32,661 nt of DNA from Balneolales bacterium (GTDB taxonomy: Bacteria > Bacteroidota > Rhodothermia > Balneolales > Natronogracilivirgulaceae), in NCBI GenBank assembly GCA_007135115.1, contig SLJN01000171.1, positions 1 through 32,661 of the forward strand, in the 5' to 3' direction. Under the pieces are notes generated by a model that was given only the letters and a program-made list of their open reading frames with translations, ran no database searches and was not told where the DNA came from. This document shows positions 19,926-28,983 of the stretch, piece by piece. How positions within the stretch are numbered: the stretch's first letter is position 1; each line of letters begins with the position of its first letter. Both the position numbers and the translations under genes were made by a program.

Positions 19926-20270
19926 ATGAATTTTAAATTAAGCGAGCGATATAACAGTGTTGTCATAAAACTGAAGGGCAATGTTATGGGAGGACCGGAT
20001 GCCGCTCAGTTTTCACAAGAGCTAAAGAGACTTATTGATGAAGGCAAAAAGAATGTCGTCGTTGATTTAAGTAGTGTGAAGTTTATGAACTCATCCGGGC
20101 TTGGTATTCTCATCAGTGGATTAACGACTATGCGAAACGCCGGGGGTGATATGAAAATTTGCGGTGCTACCGAAAAAGTTGAAAGCTTACTTATGGTCAC
20201 CAAGCTCATAACCGTATTTGACAACTACAAGACCGAAGATGAAGCGGTTAAAGCTTTCGAAGCTGCTTAA
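19926..20270 (+). CDS. STAS-domain anti-sigma factor antagonist
   Basis: VVVDLSSVKFMNSSGLGILIS with the phosphorylatable Ser motif. Confidence 0.9.
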   Translation: MNFKLSERYNSVVIKLKGNVMGGPDAAQFSQELKRLIDEGKKNVVVDLSSVKFMNSSGLGILISGLTTMRNAGGDMKICGATEKVESLLMVTKLITVFDNYKTEDEAVKAFEAA

Positions 20271-20312
20271 AACATGACCATAGCACAACAACTGGTCTTT
20301 CATACATTAAAA

Positions 20313-20344
20313 AAGCCCTGACCTGCAGTAGCAGATCAGGGCTT
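20313..20344. terminator. bidirectional terminator between the STAS gene and ahcY
   Basis: AAGCCCTGACCTGC-AGTA-GCAGATCAGGGCTT (one mismatch) flanked by an A-run on the left and AATTTTTT on the right, between convergent genes. Confidence 0.9.
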
Positions 20345-20368
20345 AATTTTTTAAGAGAACTTGCCGGT

Positions 20369-21682
20369 TTAGTACCGATAGTGTTCCGGCTTAAACGGAC
20401 CGTCCTTCGGAATTCCGAGGTACTTGGCCTGATCTTCGGTAAGTTCTTCAAGCTTAACACCGATCTTGCTGAGGTGCAGTTGAGCAACCTTTTCATCAAG
20501 ATCTTTAGGCAGGATATGCACATCAGTGGTGAAATCGTCCGGGCGTTGCCACAGAGCGATTTGAGCCATAACCTGGTTGGTGAAGCTGTTGGACATCACG
20601 AAAGATGGGTGTCCGGTTGCGTTACCGAGGTTGAGCAGTCGACCTTCGGAAAGCAGAAAGATGGTGTTGCCGTTAGGCAGGGTAAAAGCATCTACCTGAT
20701 CCTTAATATTGTCTCGCTCGGCATTGTTCTCGAGCCACTTAACCTGGATTTCAGAGTCGAAGTGACCGATATTACCAACAATGGCCTGATCCGGCATTAC
20801 TTCGAAATGCTCGGCGCGAAGAACATCGGCACAACCGGTAGCTGTGATTACGATATTAGCTTCAGGAGCCGCTTCTTCCATGGGCTTAACTTCAAAGCCT
20901 TCCATGGCAGCTTGCAGCGCACAAATTGGATCAATTTCCGTTACAATAACACGGGCACCGTAGGAGCGCAGACTGTGAGCACTTCCTTTTCCTACGTCAC
21001 CATATCCGGCAACTACGGCAGTTTTACCGGCGATCATCACGTCGGTACCACGCTTGATACCGTCAACCAGTGACTCACGGCAACCGTAGAGGTTGTCGAA
21101 CTTAGACTTGGTTACAGAGTCGTTAACGTTCATGGCCGGAACACCGAGGGTGCCTTCCTGAGCCATTTGATAAAGACGGTGTACACCAGTAGTGGTTTCT
21201 TCAGAAAGACCGTTGATGCCTTTGAGAAGCTCCGGATACTTTTCATGTACCATGGCAGTGAGGTCACCGCCATCGTCAAGAATCATGTTAAGCGGCTTGC
21301 CATCCGGGAAATAGATAGTTTGTTCAATACACCAGTCGTACTCTTCATCAGTTTCACCTTTCCAGGCGTAAACCGGGCATGCGTCTCTGGCGATAGCTGC
21401 TGCGGCATGGTCCTGAGTAGAGAAAATATTGCAGGATGACCATTGTACTTCAGCACCGAGTTCGAGGAGAGTCTCAATAAGAACGGCTGTTTGTACAGTC
21501 ATGTGGAGGCAGCCGGCGATGCGGGCGCCCTTCAACGGCTTCTCTTTGCCGTACTCTTCGCGAAGGGCCATCAAGCCAGGCATTTCGGCCTCAGCGATTT
21601 TGATTTCTTTTCGACCCCAGTCAGCGAGGTTAATATCTTTAACCTTGTAGGGTAACTTTTCTTCTTGTTTATCCTGAATCAT
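20369..21682 (-). CDS. ahcY: adenosylhomocysteinase
   Basis: [35 protein letters not shown]-terminal KPEHYRY. Confidence 0.97.
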   Translation of the reverse strand: MIQDKQEEKLPYKVKDINLADWGRKEIKIAEAEMPGLMALREEYGKEKPLKGARIAGCLHMTVQTAVLIETLLELGAEVQWSSCNIFSTQDHAAAAIARDACPVYAWKGETDEEYDWCIEQTIYFPDGKPLNMILDDGGDLTAMVHEKYPELLKGINGLSEETTTGVHRLYQMAQEGTLGVPAMNVNDSVTKSKFDNLYGCRESLVDGIKRGTDVMIAGKTAVVAGYGDVGKGSAHSLRSYGARVIVTEIDPICALQAAMEGFEVKPMEEAAPEANIVITATGCADVLRAEHFEVMPDQAIVGNIGHFDSEIQVKWLENNAERDNIKDQVDAFTLPNGNTIFLLSEGRLLNLGNATGHPSFVMSNSFTNQVMAQIALWQRPDDFTTDVHILPKDLDEKVAQLHLSKIGVKLEELTEDQAKYLGIPKDGPFKPEHYRY

Positions 21683-21830
21683 GTATGGATTCGTTAGTTT
21701 AGTTCAAATTTTGAAGCGTCGTAAGGTAGGGATTATTTAATACCTTTTCAACGTTCATCTTATATTATATCTCACTGTTTATTAAGACATTACTAAATAG
21801 GCTCTAAATACCGGTTATCATAACCGAAAA

Positions 21831-22334
21831 TTATTCGCCATATTGCTCAATAATTTCTCGTGTTGTCTCATAATCAGCATCGGGTCCCTGATTGCCGATT
21901 TTTGTTTTTACAAAGTTTCCGTCAGGGTCAATGTAGATTTTATAGGGGATGGAGTTGATGCCAAGCACCTCGGCAATCTCATCATTATAGGCGTAGAAAA
22001 AGTCGTAATCGTGCTCATCTATAAAACCGGTGATGGTATCGCGATCATCCATCATCATTGGGGAGAGGGCGAGCACTACAAAATCACCATCAAAGGTTTC
22101 CTGTAGTTCGTCAAGGTGGGGAAAACTCACCAGACATGGCGTACACCAGGTTTCCCAGACATCAATGAGGACTACCTGCCCCTCAAAGCGGGATAGGTCG
22201 TACTCGTTGCCATCAAAATCAGTGAAGGTCAGGTTTTCCAGGAACTCCAACTGCTCATCGTTATAGGATACGTCGGAGGTTAGGGTGAAACCGGAAACCA
22301 AAATCAGTGTTAGTAGCGAAATCAGGGTTTTCAT
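21831..22334 (-). CDS. TlpA/thioredoxin-like thiol-disulfide oxidoreductase
   Basis: Signal peptide MKTLISLLTLILVSGFTL, VWETWCTPCLVSFP CxxC motif; ORF track extends to 22370 but MKTLIS at 22334 is the likely start. Confidence 0.88.
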   Translation of the reverse strand: MKTLISLLTLILVSGFTLTSDVSYNDEQLEFLENLTFTDFDGNEYDLSRFEGQVVLIDVWETWCTPCLVSFPHLDELQETFDGDFVVLALSPMMMDDRDTITGFIDEHDYDFFYAYNDEIAEVLGINSIPYKIYIDPDGNFVKTKIGNQGPDADYETTREIIEQYGE

Positions 22335-22368
22335 ATTGCAAAAGAGGTTTAATATACATTCTGTAAAC

Positions 22369-22385
22369 AACCGGATATCCCGGTT
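22369..22385. repeat. inverted-repeat motif AACCGG-N5-CCGGTT, copy 1
   Basis: AACCGGATATCCCGGTT. Confidence 0.5.
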
Positions 22386-22403
22386 GGTTCATCTCACAGC
22401 CAT

Positions 22404-22682
22404 CTATACTTCGGTGAGTAAATGCGACAAATTCAACTTATGTATCGGGATCAGGTATTTGGATTCCATTGCATCTTTATGAATGCCATACTCACCCGTT
22501 CCACGAAAATCCACGATACAAAACTGTTCTACCTTATTAATTATTTCCCCGATTCCGTAAAACTCGGGGCAAGGGCCATAATATACCAGATCCCCGGGCT
22601 GAAGCTCGTTCAGCGCACGGCGATGAAATGGCATAATGACCGGCAACCGGTCAATACGATATGGCAACTTACTATTCCTCAT
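22404..22682 (-). CDS. small protein, hypothetical (92 aa)
   Basis: ATG ORF in the tsaE-porX directon, 23 bp downstream of tsaE; core LQPGDLVYYGPCPEFYGIGEIINKVEQFCIVDFRGTGEYGI. Confidence 0.6.
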   Translation of the reverse strand: MRNSKLPYRIDRLPVIMPFHRRALNELQPGDLVYYGPCPEFYGIGEIINKVEQFCIVDFRGTGEYGIHKDAMESKYLIPIHKLNLSHLLTEV

Positions 22683-22705
22683 GAACGCCCGAAAATAAGA
22701 ATTTC

Positions 22706-23155
22706 TCAGGAACCGGACTCAATCATTAGTTTCCGTTTCGATTCTGATACATGATCAAATGTTACCCGAACAGTTGTGGCCGGCAACAGCTGCTCAATTC
22801 GGTCTGGCCATTCAATCAAAGAAATTCCGGAGCTGTTGATATAATTTTCCAGCCCGATTACTGTCGCCTCCTCTTCATCAGCAAGACGATAACAATCCAT
22901 GTGATAAACGGAATAACGGGCTTCATATTCATTGACAATCGCAAAAGTCGGAGAATCGACCTGATCGGGATTCCCGCCAAGCCCTTCTACCACACCCTTT
23001 ACAAAATGCGTTTTGCCGCTGCCCATTTCACCCGATAAAGCAACGACATCGCCAGGTTGAAGCTGTTCAGCAAAAGCCTGAGCTGCTTTAAGGGTTTCCT
23101 CAACTCCGTTGGTAATGATTTCTTTTCTTCCCCGAAAACTAATCTTCCTGCTCAT
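22706..23155 (-). CDS. tsaE: tRNA threonylcarbamoyladenosine biosynthesis ATPase TsaE
   Basis: Walker A LSGEMGSGKTHFVKG, DSPTFAIVNEY, YHMDCYRL. Confidence 0.95.
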   Translation of the reverse strand: MSRKISFRGRKEIITNGVEETLKAAQAFAEQLQPGDVVALSGEMGSGKTHFVKGVVEGLGGNPDQVDSPTFAIVNEYEARYSVYHMDCYRLADEEEATVIGLENYINSSGISLIEWPDRIEQLLPATTVRVTFDHVSESKRKLMIESGS

Positions 23156-24705
23156 CAGGATTTAGGCTTCATCGTCGCCACGGGCAGTATGACCTCCTCC
23201 ATGGAAGCTCCTCCATGCTGGAAGGTGTCTCTGTAGCGATTCTGATAGTGATGATAGTTCGTCGGGTAGATGAAGTAGTAATCTTCTTTTGCGATGATGT
23301 AATTGGTGCTTGCATTCATTCTGGGCAGCTTATAATCAAGCGGCCGGTCGATTATGATGGCCGAATCATGATCGCATTTTAAATGCCGCCCGAACTTGTA
23401 TCGCAGACTCGTTGAGGTATCACGATCCCCGAGAACTTTGGTATCTCGTAAGGAGCGGACACTGCCGTGATCGGTAGTCACTACGATGGTGATATCATGA
23501 TCCGCAAGCGTCTGAAACATTTGATAAAGCGAAGAGTGCTCAAACCAGGTTTTGGTAAGTGAGCGAAATGCTGAAACATCAGGAGCCAGTTCTTTCAAAA
23601 CCGTTGAGTCGGAGCGTGAGTGAACCAGCATATCCACAAAGTTTATCACAAAAGAGCTGAAACGATTCTGGGTATAATTGGAAATACGATCGGCTATTTT
23701 TTTGCCCTCATCTGCCTGAAGAATTTTTTCATATTTCGGACTGAAATCATAGCCGAACTTTTTGAATTGTTCGATCAAAAGTTCTTCTTCATACTGATTC
23801 AAAGAGCTTTCATTCTCATCGCCGTTCTGCCAGAGGTGTGGATATCGCTTTTGAATATCGAGCGGATACATTCCGGCAAAAATGGCGTTCCGAGAATACG
23901 GAGTGGCCGTGGGCAGGATCGAGTAGTGATAATCCATCTCGATATGATAAAACTTGCTGAGCATCGACTGGAAAACCAGCCACTGATCGTACCGCATGCA
24001 GTCGATCAGAAAAAACATGGTGGTTTTGCCTTCATCCAGATGCGGTTTCACATAATGGCTCAGTACATCCGGTGACAACACCGGGCGCTCCGGATAAGAT
24101 TCGGATAACCAGTGCTTGTATTCTTTTTCAAGAAACCGACCGAATTCCAGGTTAGCCTGCTGAAACTGATCATCCAGAACCTGCCGCAAACCTTCGTCGC
24201 TTCGCTCCAGCTCAATATCCCAACCCGTCAGTTTCCGGTAAATTTCAGTCCAGCCCTGCCAATCGGGCTGCTCGTTAATCTCCATGGAGATCCTGTTAAA
24301 ACTTTGCAGGTAACTCTGGGCCGATTTCTCGTCGCGGATTCGGCTGCGATCTAAAATCCGCTTGATGGTCAATAATATTTGATTCGGATTAACCGGTTTA
24401 ATCAGATAGTCAGAAATTTTCCCCCCGATGGCATCTTCCATGATGCTTTCTTCCTCACTTTTGGTAATCATGACGACCGGCAGGGTAGGACTGATGTCTT
24501 TGATTCCAGAAAGTGTCGTGATGCCGTCCATCCCCGGCATTTGTTCATCAAGAAATACAAGATCGAATGGCTCTTTTTCGATCAGCGATATAGCGTCACT
24601 ACCGTTTGAAACCGGTGTTACATCAAATCCCTTTTTTTCCAGGAAAATAATGTGTGGTTTCAGTTGTTCAATTTCATCATCAGCCCATATAATTCTTGTG
24701 CTCAT
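23155..24705 (-). CDS. porX: PorX-type response regulator with PglZ/alkaline-phosphatase-superfamily domain
   Basis: REC domain ([21 protein letters not shown]) fused to PglZ ([32 protein letters not shown]); TGATG overlap with tsaE. Confidence 0.92.
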   Translation of the reverse strand: MSTRIIWADDEIEQLKPHIIFLEKKGFDVTPVSNGSDAISLIEKEPFDLVFLDEQMPGMDGITTLSGIKDISPTLPVVMITKSEEESIMEDAIGGKISDYLIKPVNPNQILLTIKRILDRSRIRDEKSAQSYLQSFNRISMEINEQPDWQGWTEIYRKLTGWDIELERSDEGLRQVLDDQFQQANLEFGRFLEKEYKHWLSESYPERPVLSPDVLSHYVKPHLDEGKTTMFFLIDCMRYDQWLVFQSMLSKFYHIEMDYHYSILPTATPYSRNAIFAGMYPLDIQKRYPHLWQNGDENESSLNQYEEELLIEQFKKFGYDFSPKYEKILQADEGKKIADRISNYTQNRFSSFVINFVDMLVHSRSDSTVLKELAPDVSAFRSLTKTWFEHSSLYQMFQTLADHDITIVVTTDHGSVRSLRDTKVLGDRDTSTSLRYKFGRHLKCDHDSAIIIDRPLDYKLPRMNASTNYIIAKEDYYFIYPTNYHHYQNRYRDTFQHGGASMEEVILPVATMKPKS

Positions 24706-24716
24706 CTACTTCGGTT

Positions 24717-25250
24717 TTATTCTAATGTGACATAGGGCCGGATGTTTTCAAGGCGGGCTTCTCCAATACCACGGACATTGCGCAGATCTGAAATCTCCTC
24801 AAAAGGACCGTTTTCTTCGCGGTATTCCACTATTCGTTCTGCGATGGCCGCTCCTACACCCGGCAATTCCTGAAGGCGGGTGGCATCTGCGGTATTGACG
24901 TTGATGGTATCGCGTTCCGACTCGGTGGTATCAGCGGAAACTTCCGCAGCCTTGCTACCGGCATTTGACTGTTTTGCTAACGCATCCTCGCCTGCGTTAG
25001 TGCCGCTTTCCGGAGGGGCTTGCGGATAATGCTGCGCTGCAATGAGGGAATCTTCGCGAAGTGCCTGTTCGCTAAGCTCTTTGAATTTGTCTTCGTAGTA
25101 AGCATAGAAATCATCGTCATACCCGGAGGGCTTTTCAAGTTGATGAAGCCCGCTAATCACAAACAGAATAGTAATCAATGTTATCATAGTACGCCTCTCT
25201 TTTACGGTTATTTGGAGACTTTCAAGCCAGAAAAAAAGCTTTCTCTTCAT
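24717..25250 (-). CDS. ComEA-like helix-hairpin-helix protein, predicted membrane-anchored
   Basis: N-terminal TM, C-terminal INVNTADATRLQELPGVGAAIAERIVEYREENGPFEEISDLRNVRGIG. Confidence 0.85.
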   Translation of the reverse strand: MKRKLFFWLESLQITVKERRTMITLITILFVISGLHQLEKPSGYDDDFYAYYEDKFKELSEQALREDSLIAAQHYPQAPPESGTNAGEDALAKQSNAGSKAAEVSADTTESERDTINVNTADATRLQELPGVGAAIAERIVEYREENGPFEEISDLRNVRGIGEARLENIRPYVTLE

Positions 25251-25349
25251 AGTTTACACATCCTGATACTCTCTTACCTAAAATCAGAATTTCTAAGGAA
25301 TATACTTAAAGAGCAGCATCACAGGTAAACCTTACACCCGTAATATTTT

Positions 25350-26546
25350 TTAAGGATTGGCCCGGTCTGCTCGTTTTCGCAATAACATGCTGGTGTTGAA
25401 GGAGTCTCCGTCTCTCATTACATCAATGTCAATAGAGTCGCCATGGCTGTATTGGTTGAATAACGCCTGGGTATGAGCATTACCCAGCAAACGCTGGTTA
25501 TCAACGCGCAACAGAACATCCCCCGGTAAAATGCCGCATTCGTAGGCGGGACCATCTTTATTTACGCTGAGTACCAGGAGCCCGTGATCTACATCCAGAT
25601 TGTACCTTTCGGCGACTTCGTTGGTAACAGGCACGGTTTCAAAACCAGGGTCAAAATCATGAACAATACTGCCGCCTTTTTTAAAAGCTTCAATGAGCGG
25701 TTTGATTCTGTTGCTTGGTATTGCAAACCCAAGACCAGGCTGAATTTGTGAGCGCTGACCTGTTTGAATCAGCGTATTGATGCCCAGGACTTTACCATTG
25801 GCATCAACCAGCGGGCCGCCGGCATTTGCCGGATTGATGGTGGCATCCGTCTGAATCATATCCAAATAGTAGCGATTACTTCGCGGGTCATGGCGAAGAC
25901 TTCGGTTTGATGCACTTACGACACCAACCGTCACTGTGGGCTTCCCGTCTTCATACATTCCCGTCGGATTACCGATTGCAATGACCCATTCGCCGATTTG
26001 AAGGGAATCGGAATCGGCAAATTCGACAAAATTAAAGGTGGTGTCGGCGTCAATTTTCAGCAGTGCAATGTCGGTTTGCATATCGGCATCAACCAGCGTT
26101 GCCGAAAATAGCTCACCGTCGTGAAGAGACACTTTAATTTTTTCTGAACCGTGGCTGCTGATATGCTCGTTGGTCAACACATACCCATCATCAGAGACGA
26201 TAAAGCCGGATCCAATGGTAGTATATTCCTGAGGTTGCCCCGGGTTATAGAAAAAACCTTCAAATAAATCAAACTCAAGGCTGCCGCGCCCTCCGGTTAA
26301 CTGTGTAGTTTTGATACCAACGACGGCTTTTGAAGACCGCTCAACGGCTGTTGTGATGGCTGTACTGCGAGAATGTTCGATATTGTTTCCCGCTTCATTC
26401 TGATTGGCTCGTTGCGAGGGGTTATCCTGGCGTTCATACTCCAATCCGTCACAGCTGATAAGTATAAATAAACTCAGCATCACACCCCCCACGCCGGAGA
26501 TCATACCCCGCACGGAAGCGATTATATTTGGTGCTGATTTATTCAT
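25350..26546 (-). CDS. HtrA/DegP-like S1C-family protein with PDZ domain; catalytic Ser replaced by Ala (predicted pseudoprotease); lipoprotein
   Basis: GYVLTNEHIS (His), TDIALLKID (Asp), INPANAGGPL in place of INPGNSGGPL, PDZ domain, lipobox LISC. Confidence 0.88.
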   Translation of the reverse strand: MNKSAPNIIASVRGMISGVGGVMLSLFILISCDGLEYERQDNPSQRANQNEAGNNIEHSRSTAITTAVERSSKAVVGIKTTQLTGGRGSLEFDLFEGFFYNPGQPQEYTTIGSGFIVSDDGYVLTNEHISSHGSEKIKVSLHDGELFSATLVDADMQTDIALLKIDADTTFNFVEFADSDSLQIGEWVIAIGNPTGMYEDGKPTVTVGVVSASNRSLRHDPRSNRYYLDMIQTDATINPANAGGPLVDANGKVLGINTLIQTGQRSQIQPGLGFAIPSNRIKPLIEAFKKGGSIVHDFDPGFETVPVTNEVAERYNLDVDHGLLVLSVNKDGPAYECGILPGDVLLRVDNQRLLGNAHTQALFNQYSHGDSIDIDVMRDGDSFNTSMLLRKRADRANP

Positions 26547-26557
26547 ATCTATTCAAA

Positions 26558-27526
26558 TCAATTAAGCTGTTTTGAAGCCTGATCCACAACATCTTTTACA
26601 GCCTGTTCAATCGGTCCGTCGTGCCATCCCCCGGCTGCTTTCTGATGTCCGCCACCCTCAAAATTACGGGCTAATTTATTCACGTCTAATGATGATTTTG
26701 ACCGTAAACTTAATTTGATCCTGCCATCTTTCTCACAAAGTAAAAAAGCCGCTTTGGTCTGTTTAAGACTGAGAGGATAAGCGACAAATCCTTCGAGATC
26801 AGCATAGGTGCATCCTGCCTCGTCCAGCGTTGCTTGAGTAACGCTCATCGTGGCAAGCTGATTGCTGTTAAACAGTTCAATCTTTTTTAGCGCCGCCCCC
26901 AACAACTTAAGGTGACGGATTTCATTATTGTCGTAAATGGCTTCGTGAATTTCTGGCGGCGAAAACCCACCGGATTCAAGCAAATCCGCTACAATGCGAT
27001 GAGTCTGCGGGCGAACCGAATCGAAGCGCAGCGATCCGGTATCGGTAATGATGCCGGCATACAGAGCTTTCGCCATTTCGGCAGTTACTGCCGATGAATC
27101 ATGCTCACAAATCAAATCATAAACCAGCTCGGCGGTGGATCCGATATCCGGTCTGGAAATACCATCATCAAACTCCATTTCAGGGTCCGGGTGATGATCA
27201 ATCATATAACACGGTCGCCCGGAGCTACCGAGCTGTGCAGCAACTTCTCCGAAACGGTCGAGTTTATTCCCGTCCAGGAAGACATAAGCCTCGCATTGAT
27301 TCACCACATTTGCGTCGGGCTGCTGAACAGGAAAGAAGGGCTCCATCCACTTGAGGTTATCCGGAAACGGGTCGGGGTTGAATGCAAAAATATTCTTGCC
27401 CATATTTTTCAGCCAAATACTTAAGGCAACCTGTGACCCAAGTGCGTCTCCATCAGGTCGTGCATGTGAAAAAACCCCTATCGTTTGGTGAGCTTTAAGT
27501 GCTTTTAGAAGCCTCGAATTCATCAA
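26558..27526 (-). CDS. nrnA: DHH/DHHA1 phosphoesterase, NrnA-like (oligoribonuclease / pAp phosphatase)
   Basis: SHARPDGDALGSQ, IDHHPDPE, C-terminal GGGHQKAAGG. Confidence 0.9.
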   Translation of the reverse strand: MMNSRLLKALKAHQTIGVFSHARPDGDALGSQVALSIWLKNMGKNIFAFNPDPFPDNLKWMEPFFPVQQPDANVVNQCEAYVFLDGNKLDRFGEVAAQLGSSGRPCYMIDHHPDPEMEFDDGISRPDIGSTAELVYDLICEHDSSAVTAEMAKALYAGIITDTGSLRFDSVRPQTHRIVADLLESGGFSPPEIHEAIYDNNEIRHLKLLGAALKKIELFNSNQLATMSVTQATLDEAGCTYADLEGFVAYPLSLKQTKAAFLLCEKDGRIKLSLRSKSSLDVNKLARNFEGGGHQKAAGGWHDGPIEQAVKDVVDQASKQLN

Positions 27527-27559
27527 TCCGTTTTAAGTGAAAATCATGTTATACCAATC

Positions 27560-27576
27560 AACCGGATGACCCGGTT
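27560..27576. repeat. inverted-repeat motif AACCGG-N5-CCGGTT, copy 2
   Basis: AACCGGATGACCCGGTT, 15/17 identical to copy 1. Confidence 0.5.
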
Positions 27577-27714
27577 AAATTTATTACGTTTACGCCTGCA
27601 ATCAGGAATTAGTACACATCAACGGTTTGTACAGGTGCTGTTTGGATTCAGGTTATGTATCTTGTTTCTTCTGATAAGGCTTTTTAAAAATTCAATAAAC
27701 CCGGAGCGTCACTT

Positions 27715-28950
27715 ATTTCCTCCACAAGTACTGACATAACCATTATCGGTGCCGGAATCGTTGGGCTGGCTACAGCCCGGCATTTGCAGAAGCTGCATCC
27801 CGATTGCAGGTTGACCATTCTGGAAAAAGCCCCGCAAGTGGGTTTTCACCAAAGCGGACACAACTCCGGCGTAATTCATTCGGGCATTTATTACCGGCCG
27901 GGTAGTATGAAAGCCAATTACTGCCGGGAAGGGAAACAACAACTGGTCGAGTTTTGCAAAAAGCATAACCTGCCCTATGAAATGTGCGGGAAAGTGATTG
28001 TCGCTACGGATACCTCCCAACTGCATCAACTCAAACAGTTGTATGAAAGAGGGCTGACCAACAGCATTGAAGATATCCGGATCATTGACGACGAGCAGCT
28101 GCGAGAAATCGAGCCGTATTGTCGTGGTATTGCGGCCATTAAAGTGGGCTCTGCCGGAATTGTGAACTTCCAGTCCGTTTGCCGCAAACTGGCAGAACTT
28201 ATCCGGGAAGATGGCGGCAATATTATTCTGAACGAAGAACTGATGGCGGTTCGGACAGAGGATGATCATTTCAACATTTCCACGACAACCTCGACATTCA
28301 CCACACGAAGCCTGATCAATTGCGGTGGCTTGCAAGCTGACCGAATTGCGAAAATGGCCGGTCATAAGCCGGATTTAAAAATCATTCCATTCAGAGGCGA
28401 GTATTATAAGCTGAAGGATGACGCACGATCAAAAGTTAACGGACTGATTTACCCGCTGCCGGATGAAAATTTTCCTTTTTTAGGAGTGCATTGTACCAAA
28501 ACCGTTCACGGGGAGGTGGAATGCGGTCCGAATGCCGTCTTATCGCTAGCGCGTGAGTCCTATTCCAAATGGGGTTTCCGCTTTTCCGATAGCTGGGATA
28601 CCTTTACCTACAAAGGGTTTCAAAAGCTTGCTTCTCAATACTGGAAAATCGGAATGGAAGAGATGAAGCGGTCCTATTCAAAAAAATCATTTACGAAAGC
28701 CATCCAGGAGTTGATCCCTGAAATCGTTTCCGAAGACTTGATACCGCATACCCCTGGAATCCGAGCCACAGCCATAAGTCCGGATGGGAAAATGCTGGAT
28801 GACTTTGAGTTTATCTCCTCGGAGAATCAACTTCATGTCTTGAGTGCGCCGAGCCCGGCGGCGACTTCTTCATTAAAACTGGGTGAAGAAATCGCCCGAA
28901 AAGCACTCCGGGAATTTAATTTTGAAAGTATTAAGCAAGAAGCCAGCTGA
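27715..28950 (+). CDS. lhgO: L-2-hydroxyglutarate oxidase (FAD-dependent DAO family)
   Basis: ITIIGAGIVGLATARHLQ Rossmann motif encoded upstream of the ORF-track start (27784); C-terminal PGIRATAISPDG...VLSAPSPAATSSLKLGEEIA; proposed ATT start at 27715 with GGAG at 27703-27706. Confidence 0.85.
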   Translation: MSSTSTDITIIGAGIVGLATARHLQKLHPDCRLTILEKAPQVGFHQSGHNSGVIHSGIYYRPGSMKANYCREGKQQLVEFCKKHNLPYEMCGKVIVATDTSQLHQLKQLYERGLTNSIEDIRIIDDEQLREIEPYCRGIAAIKVGSAGIVNFQSVCRKLAELIREDGGNIILNEELMAVRTEDDHFNISTTTSTFTTRSLINCGGLQADRIAKMAGHKPDLKIIPFRGEYYKLKDDARSKVNGLIYPLPDENFPFLGVHCTKTVHGEVECGPNAVLSLARESYSKWGFRFSDSWDTFTYKGFQKLASQYWKIGMEEMKRSYSKKSFTKAIQELIPEIVSEDLIPHTPGIRATAISPDGKMLDDFEFISSENQLHVLSAPSPAATSSLKLGEEIARKALREFNFESIKQEAS

Positions 28951-28983
28951 ACTCAGCTATCGGCGATTTGTTGATTACCACAT

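Noticed and set aside
20381-21073. 230-aa + strand ORF
   Set aside because: Antisense to the clearly coding ahcY; no recognisable motifs.
21683-21830. Possible SAH riboswitch upstream of ahcY
   Set aside because: No recognisable conserved SAH riboswitch core; AT-rich leader only.
27709-28365. 218-aa - strand ORF
   Set aside because: Antisense to lhgO, which has strong family motifs; a codon-bias artefact.
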